Source of the DNA: an uncultured bacterium
GTDB lineage: Bacteria > Desulfobacterota > WTBG01
Direction of reading: 5' to 3'
Length of the DNA: 5,174 bases
NCBI GenBank assembly: GCA_938024025.1
Contig: CALJBY010000005.1
Coordinates: 1 to 5,174 of the forward strand
Position numbers and translations under genes: made by a program. Shown piece after piece: positions 1 to 4,470 of this stretch (position 1 is the stretch's first letter; every line of letters begins with the position of its first letter). The notes beneath the pieces are model-generated. The model did not search any database, was not told where the DNA came from, and saw nothing but the letters and a program-made list of their open reading frames with translations.

Positions 1-1242
1 TGTCCTACTCCCCTGGCGGGTGCCCAGGTTTCGGTGCTTGCCAATTACTCCTGGCATGGTGCCTACGGTAACAGCTGGATTAGCGGTGTGGGTGCCCATA
101 ACCTCCTAGCCTATGAGATTGTTCTGCCCGATGGAGAGATCATGAGGAGTGGTCCACCGTCCCTTGATAAGGATGAGTGGTGCTGGAACGATGGCCCCGG
201 GCCAGACTTGAGGGGATTACTGCGAGGAGGCCAGTTTGGTCATGCCGGCGGACTGGGGATGGTTACCAAGATAAGCTGCCGGCTGTTACCATGGCCGGGG
301 CCTACGGTCTTCCCGACCCACGGTGTTTCTATTGAAAAAAGGGCACCCCTGCCCCAGGATAAATTCAGGTGGTATATGGTCCGGTTTCCCTTCGAATATC
401 CGGGAGAGGAAGAAAAAGAGTTAATTCAGTCTGGTGAACTCTTTTATGAGATGGGCAGAGCCGAGATTGCCGTGGTTGCAACCCACCTGGCTCAGCAGTT
501 TCTCTATACCTATTCTTCCGAAAGCAAAGAGGACCTCTTTGACAATATCGACAAGGATGTGTTTCACTCCGGCTTCTGTGTTATTGGTCTTCAAGCAACG
601 GCTTCCCTGGAACAGCTCAACTATGAGGAGAAGGTTTTGAAGGGGATTGTTGCCAAGGTGGGAGGAGAATTTGTGGGAGAGGAGGAACCGCCCTACCAGG
701 TCTGGATTGGGAGAGTCGCCAATGAGTGGTTGCGGTTTGGGCACGGTATCAGGCTGTCCCGTCCCTCAGACAGTTTTTCCATCGGTGCATCAAACGTCGA
801 TTCTATTGACAGTATCATCACCGAAATCGTACGATCAAATACTGGTGCCAAACAGATGCTTGCAGGTGATAAAAAACTGGGTAAGGGTTTTGTCCAGCCG
901 TTGAGTGTTAATGGTGGATGGATCAGCCCCCAGGAGTTTGGGCACTGGTGTTTGATGACTACCGACGTGTTTCCGGAACAAACGGTTGAGCAGGCCAGTG
1001 AGGCGATACAAATTATAATGGGTCACCTCAAAGGTGAGCTGGAGGATACAAGCCCAGCAGCCGTAATTCACCTTTTAGGTCCTTCCTATGATCTCCTGGG
1101 TCCTACCTTTGACAACGTGCACCTCATTATGAAGAAAATTAAGAGAACATTTGACCCGAACAACCTCTCTAATCCTCCCTATGCAACCAGACCTGATGTG
1201 CTTTCAGAGGAGGAAGTGGCCCAGATGTTAAAAGGTGTTTAA
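1..1242 (+). CDS. FAD-linked oxidase (GlcD / FAD_binding_4 type), 5'-truncated
   Basis: This is the C-terminal 413 residues of a flavin-dependent oxidoreductase. The frame is open from base 1, so the true start lies left of the window; the GTG at 34 is only an internal Val codon. Near the N-terminal edge is a Gly/Ala-rich stretch, then LPDGEI at about residues 42-47 and GLGMVT at about 84-89. These match the end of the FAD-binding domain of the p-cresol methylhydroxylase/GlcD superfamily. The C-terminal half fits a FAD-linked oxidase substrate domain and closes with FDPNNLSNP (about 384-392), the usual 'DPNNxxNP' ending of these enzymes. Family members oxidise hydroxy acids, phenols or lipid precursors; the substrate here cannot be told. 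No membrane segment is visible, so it is probably cytoplasmic. The lipoprotein gene follows after 30 bases, so the two may be co-transcribed. I am confident of the superfamily and not of the reaction. Confidence 0.85.
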   Translation, partial: CPTPLAGAQVSVLANYSWHGAYGNSWISGVGAHNLLAYEIVLPDGEIMRSGPPSLDKDEWCWNDGPGPDLRGLLRGGQFGHAGGLGMVTKISCRLLPWPGPTVFPTHGVSIEKRAPLPQDKFRWYMVRFPFEYPGEEEKELIQSGELFYEMGRAEIAVVATHLAQQFLYTYSSESKEDLFDNIDKDVFHSGFCVIGLQATASLEQLNYEEKVLKGIVAKVGGEFVGEEEPPYQVWIGRVANEWLRFGHGIRLSRPSDSFSIGASNVDSIDSIITEIVRSNTGAKQMLAGDKKLGKGFVQPLSVNGGWISPQEFGHWCLMTTDVFPEQTVEQASEAIQIIMGHLKGELEDTSPAAVIHLLGPSYDLLGPTFDNVHLIMKKIKRTFDPNNLSNPPYATRPDVLSEEEVAQMLKGV

Positions 1243-1272
1243 AGAACTAACCTGTCCTCAAAGGGAATCGGC

Positions 1273-2349
1273 ATGGATTACGGTAGAAGAAGGAGGAAAA
1301 CATGGTGGGTGATGATAGGGCTTCTGAGCATAGTAGTGCTCGGATGTAAGCCCGGTCGTCCCAAATTTGCGATGCCCAAGATCGCTATGCTTACCGGTGA
1401 GAACTTGCACAGTGTAGTTGCTTTTACACCGCAAAACGTCGAGGTGTTCGGGAATTATGGTGCGATCTACCGCACGACGAGCGGGGGAGCAGGTTTAGAG
1501 AATTGGGAACCGGTTGAAAGCGGGGTAGGAGACCTCCTGCTGTGTGAGTCTTCCTTTATTGACAGCACAAGAGGATGGACGGTAGGGATCAAGGGGACTA
1601 TTATCCGTACCGGTGATGGTGGTAAGACATGGCTTAAACAGGAAAGCGGTACAGAAAAGAACCTTTTCTCTGTCTCTTTTGTAGATGATCAGTATGGCTG
1701 GGCAGTGGGTGAGTTTGGTACCATCATCCACACCGCAAACGGTGGAGAGAGCTGGGAGTCTCAATTCAAGGGTTTTGATAAGGTGTTAAACAGTGTCTGT
1801 TTTGTAGACAGGAACCATGGTTGGGTGGTAGGTGAGTTTGGGACTATCCTCCACACGTCAGATGGTGGTGAGCAGTGGGCAGTACAGAAGTGCGAAGCTA
1901 TTCAGACCGAAGAGGACATGTTCAGCTTTGACTGGATGCCCATGCCAGCCCTCTACGAAGTCTATTTTAAGAATAAAGATGCGGGATGGATTGTGGGAAT
2001 GGATGGCATCATTTTAATGACGGAAAATGGAGGGAGCACGTGGCGTAAGCTTGAAAGCAACTGTGACATTCCGCTCTACAGTATAGCGATGCAGGGAAAA
2101 AGGGGATGGGCGGTTGGGAACAGAGGGTACTACCTTGTATCCCTCGATGGTGGTGAAACATGGGAAGTGCGAGACGGGGTGATTAAAACCAGGTTCTGGT
2201 TACGGGATATTGCCTTTAGTGATGAAAATAACGGTTGGATTGTTGGTGCCCGGGGAACCCTGGCCCGTACTACCGATGGGGGGATGAGCTGGGAATTGAT
2301 TTCGGGGATGACCTATGACATGGGGGAATACGGCCTTTCTGATTTTTAA
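1273..2349 (+). CDS. YCF48/BNR-repeat beta-propeller lipoprotein
   Basis: This is a predicted lipid-anchored extracytoplasmic protein of 358 residues. The N-terminus has a basic stretch (R5-K9), a hydrophobic core (about W11-L23) and a lipobox VVLGC, with Cys25 as the acylation site. The ATG at 1273 is preferred because it keeps the basic n-region; later in-frame starts at 1309 and 1312 would lose it. The body carries seven copies of a unit of the form GW-x-VG-x-x-G-x-I-x-x-T-x-(D/N)GG-x-x-W, at about residues 59-78, 100-120, 142-161, 183-202, 238-257, 278-297 and 321-340. Seven units fit a seven-bladed propeller. The related YCF48/HCF136 proteins are assembly factors for photosystem II, and related propellers occur in many non-photosynthetic bacteria with unknown roles. 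Nothing catalytic is visible. It sits between the oxidase and the ferredoxin genes, so a scaffold or assembly role near the cell surface is possible but is inference. Confidence 0.88.
   Translation: MDYGRRRRKTWWVMIGLLSIVVLGCKPGRPKFAMPKIAMLTGENLHSVVAFTPQNVEVFGNYGAIYRTTSGGAGLENWEPVESGVGDLLLCESSFIDSTRGWTVGIKGTIIRTGDGGKTWLKQESGTEKNLFSVSFVDDQYGWAVGEFGTIIHTANGGESWESQFKGFDKVLNSVCFVDRNHGWVVGEFGTILHTSDGGEQWAVQKCEAIQTEEDMFSFDWMPMPALYEVYFKNKDAGWIVGMDGIILMTENGGSTWRKLESNCDIPLYSIAMQGKRGWAVGNRGYYLVSLDGGETWEVRDGVIKTRFWLRDIAFSDENNGWIVGARGTLARTTDGGMSWELISGMTYDMGEYGLSDF
1447..2292 (+). repeat. Seven tandem propeller-blade repeats inside the lipoprotein gene
   Basis: The DNA codes for seven degenerate protein repeats. 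They share a GWxVG strand, a T-x-(D/N)GG turn and a following Trp. Blades 2, 3, 4, 6 and 7 are the clearest. Blade 1 lacks the leading GW and has an insertion before its Trp (W78). A longer linker (about residues 203-237) separates blades 4 and 5. The repeats are conserved as protein and only partly as DNA, with recurring GATGGTGGT-like stretches, which suggests old duplication. Confidence 0.85.
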
Positions 2350-2376
2350 ACTTTTTTCAACCGAGTGCTTAAAACT

Positions 2377-2550
2377 ATGATTACTATCAACCAGGAAAAG
2401 TGTACAGGATGCGGTGGATGTATAGACCTCTGTCCATCGATTGCCATCAGCATGATACAGGATGTAGTAACCGTAGATACAGAACTGTGTACGGAATGTA
2501 AAATTTGTGTCAAAGTCTGCCCAATGGGTGCACCTGCTGAAGGGGCGTGA
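2377..2550 (+). CDS. Small 2[4Fe-4S] ferredoxin
   Basis: This encodes a 57-residue bacterial-type ferredoxin. It has two complete CxxCxxCxxxCP motifs, at C9-C12-C15-C19 and C38-C41-C44-C48, each followed by Pro, so it should bind two low-potential [4Fe-4S] clusters and carry electrons in the cytoplasm. The ATG at 2377 is chosen because it gives the usual short lead (MITINQEKC). An in-frame GTG at 2365 would add four residues but has no ribosome site. The site before the ATG is weak (GAG at 2363-2365). The gap to the lipoprotein gene is 27 bases. The protein stops eight residues after the last cluster motif. Just past a GGGG run at 2542-2545 the next reading frame stays open with normal-looking codons, so the annotated end may be a frameshift product (see the separate entry). 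The electron partner is unknown; neighbouring redox proteins are candidates. Confidence 0.9.
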   Translation: MITINQEKCTGCGGCIDLCPSIAISMIQDVVTVDTELCTECKICVKVCPMGAPAEGA

Positions 2551-2659
2551 AGTGGTAGCTGCTCACGATTCGATTGTTGTGCCTCTTGTTTTTTGCCGCA
2601 AACAGTGGGCTGTGGAGTTTGCACAGAGCACTGCCGATGGGGTAGTTGAAAAAAATTAA
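2546..2659 (+). other. Coding-like frame after the ferredoxin: possible frameshifted C-terminal extension
   Basis: In the frame one base on from the ferredoxin, 37 codons run from CGT at 2546 to the TAA at 2657-2659. The peptide begins REVVAAHDSIVVP and ends STADGVVEKN, with an ordinary mixed residue composition. Codon choice resembles the neighbouring genes, unlike the ferredoxin's own frame, which past its TGA becomes an implausible Cys-rich string. Removing one G from the GGGG at 2542-2545 would join it to the ferredoxin as a protein of about 94 residues. It could be a real gene cut by an indel, a sequencing or assembly error, programmed slippage, or chance. I do not recognise the extension. 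Confidence 0.35.
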
Positions 2660-2665
2660 AAAATT
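2648..2665. other. A/T-rich tract in the 2551-2751 intergenic stretch
   Basis: The 201 bases between the ferredoxin stop and the PorD-type gene are the longest gap without a confident gene. They contain an 18-base run made almost only of A and T, shortly after the open frame described above. It could be an UP-like element or a bend upstream of a promoter for the following operon. I see no convincing -35/-10 pair and no GC-rich hairpin followed by a T run on either strand, so no promoter or terminator is called. Confidence 0.2.
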
Positions 2666-2686
2666 CCTTTGAGATTGTGTGTTCCT

Positions 2687-2755
2687 ATGGTAAGTAAATG
2701 GAACTTTAGTAAGAGCGCGTTACAGAATATATGTAAGGGAAATGATGTACGATGA
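2687..2755 (+). CDS. Possible 22-codon ORF overlapping the start of the PorD-type gene
   Basis: An ATG at 2687 opens a 22-codon frame (MVSKWNFSKS at the start, CKGNDVR at the end). Its TGA overlaps the ATG of the next gene in the sequence ATGA at 2752-2755, the classic arrangement for translational coupling. It is in the same frame as the coding-like stretch ending at 2659, separated from it by that TAA. There is no good ribosome site: a GAG at 2671-2673 lies 13 bases upstream. It might be a leader peptide, a remnant of a longer gene, or chance. I recognise no family. Confidence 0.2.
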   Translation: MVSKWNFSKSALQNICKGNDVR

Positions 2756-3015
2756 TTGACCTTCTCATTACCGAAGATTTTCATAACAATCAGGATTGGC
2801 GCAACAACAAGCCTGTGTGGGATAAAGAAAAGTGTGTGCAGTGCGGTATCTGTTATCTTTTCTGTCCGGATAGTGCTGTGAGTATGGATGAGGAAGGGTA
2901 CTATCAGGTCGATCTTGATTACTGTAAAGGATGTGGTTTGTGCGGCCGTCAGTGTCCTACCCGGTGTATTACCATGGAAGAGGAAATTAAACCGCTGCCG
3001 TGGCAAACAAGATAA
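2752..3015 (+). CDS. PorD-type 2[4Fe-4S] delta subunit of a 2-oxoacid:ferredoxin oxidoreductase-like complex
   Basis: This 87-residue protein matches the PorD family (delta subunit of pyruvate/2-oxoacid:ferredoxin oxidoreductase). It shows the typical lead WRNNKPVWDKEKC and two full cluster motifs, at C28-C31-C34-C38 (followed by PD) and C58-C61-C64-C68 (followed by PT), then the usual C-terminal ITMEEE. An extra Cys72 lies just after the second motif. In the family this subunit passes electrons from the thiamine site to external ferredoxin. The ATG at 2752 is the only sensible start, since the frame has a stop just upstream; an AAGGGA at 2735-2740 is a fair ribosome site 11 bases away. The PorB-like gene follows after 44 bases. 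A gamma or alpha subunit gene normally accompanies porD, and none is present on either side here. The family call is firm; the actual complex it serves is uncertain. Confidence 0.9.
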   Translation: MIDLLITEDFHNNQDWRNNKPVWDKEKCVQCGICYLFCPDSAVSMDEEGYYQVDLDYCKGCGLCGRQCPTRCITMEEEIKPLPWQTR

Positions 3016-3049
3016 AGAAACGAAGATTCATGATGCACCATTAATTTCC

Positions 3050-3054
3050 AGGAG
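3050..3054 (+). promoter_or_regulatory. Ribosome binding site AGGAG deciding the PorB-like start
   Basis: AGGAG lies five bases before a TTG at 3060 and fourteen before an in-frame ATG at 3069. Spacing favours TTG, while codon preference favours ATG. The two choices differ by three residues and do not affect any motif. Confidence 0.6.
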
Positions 3055-3059
3055 TATAT

Positions 3060-3992
3060 TTGCACATTATGAGCACTTTTCCTGTTTATATTCCGAAGCT
3101 TTTACCCCGGGATGAAAATTTTGTTTCAGGGCGAAGATCGTGTAAAGGCTGTGGTAAAGCCTTATCAATGAGAATGATATCTAAAATGATGGGCAATAAG
3201 CTAATAGCCTCTGGCCCTGCACCGGATGCTTCTTTCCCTGCCCGGTATAACCAGACAAGTACGGGCTCGCTCTGGGATGAAATCACATCAGGAGATGTAA
3301 CCACCTCGTTTGTTGATCGACTGATTGCTGAAAACCAGAGCGGGACAAAAGGTGGAAGCTCAAAAAGGCCTACAAAGGCAGTAGTTGGCATTGACAGAAG
3401 AATTTTTTCCAAGGATCTTTTAGCCCTGCCTGAGATGTTCAGGGAAGAGAAGAATGTTGTCTATATTTGTTATGACAGCGAGATGTACATGAATGAGATG
3501 CTCAAAAGATCTGCCCCGTCCCTGGATGCACACGAAGCACCTCATGACTTAACCAGAGAGGAGTTGCAAACATTTATACGGGATAAAAATATCCCTGCTC
3601 AGGTGAAAGAATGTGCTCCTGCCTATAGTGCTACGGCATGTCCCAGTTTTCCCCTCGATCTCATGGGAAAGGTTAAGAAGGCTCTTAACGTCAATGGCAC
3701 AGCTTTTATTAGTGTGCTTACCCCTTGTCCCACGGCGTGGTTGTTTAAACCGGAAATGACGGCTCACCTTGGTGTTCTCGCGGTCACTACCGGTTTTTAC
3801 CCGCTCTATGAAATGGAAGACGACACAGTACAGCTCACCAAACGTGTTGCTCAACCTAAACCCCTCAGTGAATACTTTAAACTACAGCAGAGATATTTAG
3901 CTTTTCCCCCTGAGTGGCTAGCACTGCTGCAGGAAGTGACCTCAGAAGCATATGAGAAGTTAGTGGCCCACACTAAGAAGAAGGGTGTTTAA
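3060..3992 (+). CDS. PorB-like beta subunit with an altered thiamine-diphosphate site
   Basis: This 310-residue protein (307 if the ATG at 3069 is used) is homologous to PorB, the thiamine-diphosphate and [4Fe-4S] beta subunit of pyruvate:ferredoxin oxidoreductase, and has about the family's usual length. Retained features are CKGCG near the N-terminus (C28, C31), YICYDSEMYMNE (about 135-146), FPLDLMGKVKKAL (about 197-209), LTPCPTAW (C223) and the FYPLYE plus LSEYFKLQQRY tail. The middle is different. The usual NATGC segment with the third cluster cysteine is replaced by a Cys-free stretch (about 50-60), the following conserved helix is unrecognisable (about 61-105), and the GGDGGT thiamine motif aligns without gaps to GIDRRI (110-115), keeping only the Asp (D112). 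DNE in the later motif is DSE (139-141). Ordinary thiamine binding and decarboxylation therefore look lost or changed. C185 or C194 might replace the missing cluster ligand. It overlaps nothing and directly abuts the NuoE-type gene. Homology is clear; function is unknown. Confidence 0.85.
   Translation: MHIMSTFPVYIPKLLPRDENFVSGRRSCKGCGKALSMRMISKMMGNKLIASGPAPDASFPARYNQTSTGSLWDEITSGDVTTSFVDRLIAENQSGTKGGSSKRPTKAVVGIDRRIFSKDLLALPEMFREEKNVVYICYDSEMYMNEMLKRSAPSLDAHEAPHDLTREELQTFIRDKNIPAQVKECAPAYSATACPSFPLDLMGKVKKALNVNGTAFISVLTPCPTAWLFKPEMTAHLGVLAVTTGFYPLYEMEDDTVQLTKRVAQPKPLSEYFKLQQRYLAFPPEWLALLQEVTSEAYEKLVAHTKKKGV
3981..3985 (+). promoter_or_regulatory. Ribosome binding site of the NuoE-type gene, inside the PorB-like coding sequence
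   Basis: AAGGG ends seven bases before the ATG at 3993 and lies within the last codons of the preceding gene. With stop TAA and start ATG directly adjacent, translation of the two genes is probably coupled. Confidence 0.6.
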
Positions 3993-4454
3993 ATGAGTGC
4001 ACAAAAAGAGGCAAAGGTTATTGATGGTATTGTTAAGAAGAGCGGAGACAGTTCACTTATTGCAATCTTGCAGGAAGTACAGTCCCACTACAACCATTTA
4101 CCTCCCCAGGTGTTAACCCTCTTGAGTGCCAAACTCGAGGTCCCTTTAAGCAAGTTATTTTCTCTTGCTACCTTCTATAAATCTTTTAGCCTGGAACCTC
4201 GAGGCAAACATATCGTTAAAGTATGCCTCGGGACAGCCTGCCATGTAAAAAGCGCTGAAAATCTCTTTGATAAGGCAAAGAGAGACCTTGATCTGTCAGC
4301 ACAAGAAACAACCACCAAGGATTTGCGCTTTACTCTGGAAAAAGTGCGCTGCCTGGGGTGTTGTAGTCTGGCCCCGGTTGTGTGCATCAATGAAGATACC
4401 TATGGATCCATGACCCAGGAAAAGCTGTCAGCGACCTTTAAAAAGTACCGTTAG
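3993..4454 (+). CDS. NuoE/HydC/HndA-type [2Fe-2S] thioredoxin-like subunit
   Basis: This 153-residue protein has the length and layout of the 24-kDa subunit family of complex I (NuoE) and of the small subunits of NAD(P)-linked hydrogenases and formate dehydrogenases (HydC, HndA). An N-terminal helical domain (about 1-70, with ILQEVQSHYNHLPPQ and LATFYKSFS typical of the family) precedes a thioredoxin-like domain. That domain holds the four [2Fe-2S] ligands C78 and C83 (CLGTACH) and C120 and C124 (CLGCC). Cys123 and Cys131 are extra. In the family it sits against the NuoF-type flavoprotein and takes part in electron flow to or from NAD(H). The CLGTACH form is more usual in the soluble hydrogenase and bifurcating enzymes than in respiratory complex I, from general knowledge. 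The start ATG abuts the previous stop, and the NuoF-type gene begins 16 bases after its end. Confidence 0.93.
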   Translation: MSAQKEAKVIDGIVKKSGDSSLIAILQEVQSHYNHLPPQVLTLLSAKLEVPLSKLFSLATFYKSFSLEPRGKHIVKVCLGTACHVKSAENLFDKAKRDLDLSAQETTTKDLRFTLEKVRCLGCCSLAPVVCINEDTYGSMTQEKLSATFKKYR

Positions 4455-4470
4455 GAAAAGACGTGACGAA

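Noticed and set aside
34..36. GTG at 34 as the start of the FAD oxidase
   Set aside because: The frame is open back to base 1 and the flavin domain is incomplete at this point, so the gene must begin outside the window.
1291..1304. Strong AGGAGG at 1291-1296 followed by ATG at 1302
   Set aside because: That ATG is out of frame with the lipoprotein and opens only a very short frame. In-frame starts after it would remove the basic part of the signal peptide.
2598..2622. Inverted repeat GCAAAC / GTTTGC as a terminator
   Set aside because: The stem is only six bases with a 13-base loop and no T run follows. It also lies inside the coding-like frame.
2346..2624. Minus-strand open frame opposite the ferredoxin
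   Set aside because: It is a shadow of the ferredoxin; the plus-strand frame has complete cluster motifs, and the minus-strand protein resembles no known family.
2548..2650. UGA at 2548 read as selenocysteine, with a Cys-rich continuation in the ferredoxin frame
   Set aside because: The Cys codons are shadows of Ala/Val codons in the adjacent, more coding-like frame. No selenocysteine-type context or hairpin is evident, and the frame soon meets another stop.
2656..3006. Minus-strand open frame opposite the PorD-type gene
   Set aside because: It mirrors a clear PorD sequence and has no ribosome site or recognisable domain.
2923..3155. Near-identical 15-base stretches (2923-2937 and 3141-3155) as a DNA repeat
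   Set aside because: Both simply encode CKGCG in two different iron-sulfur proteins; this is motif similarity, not a mobile or regulatory repeat.
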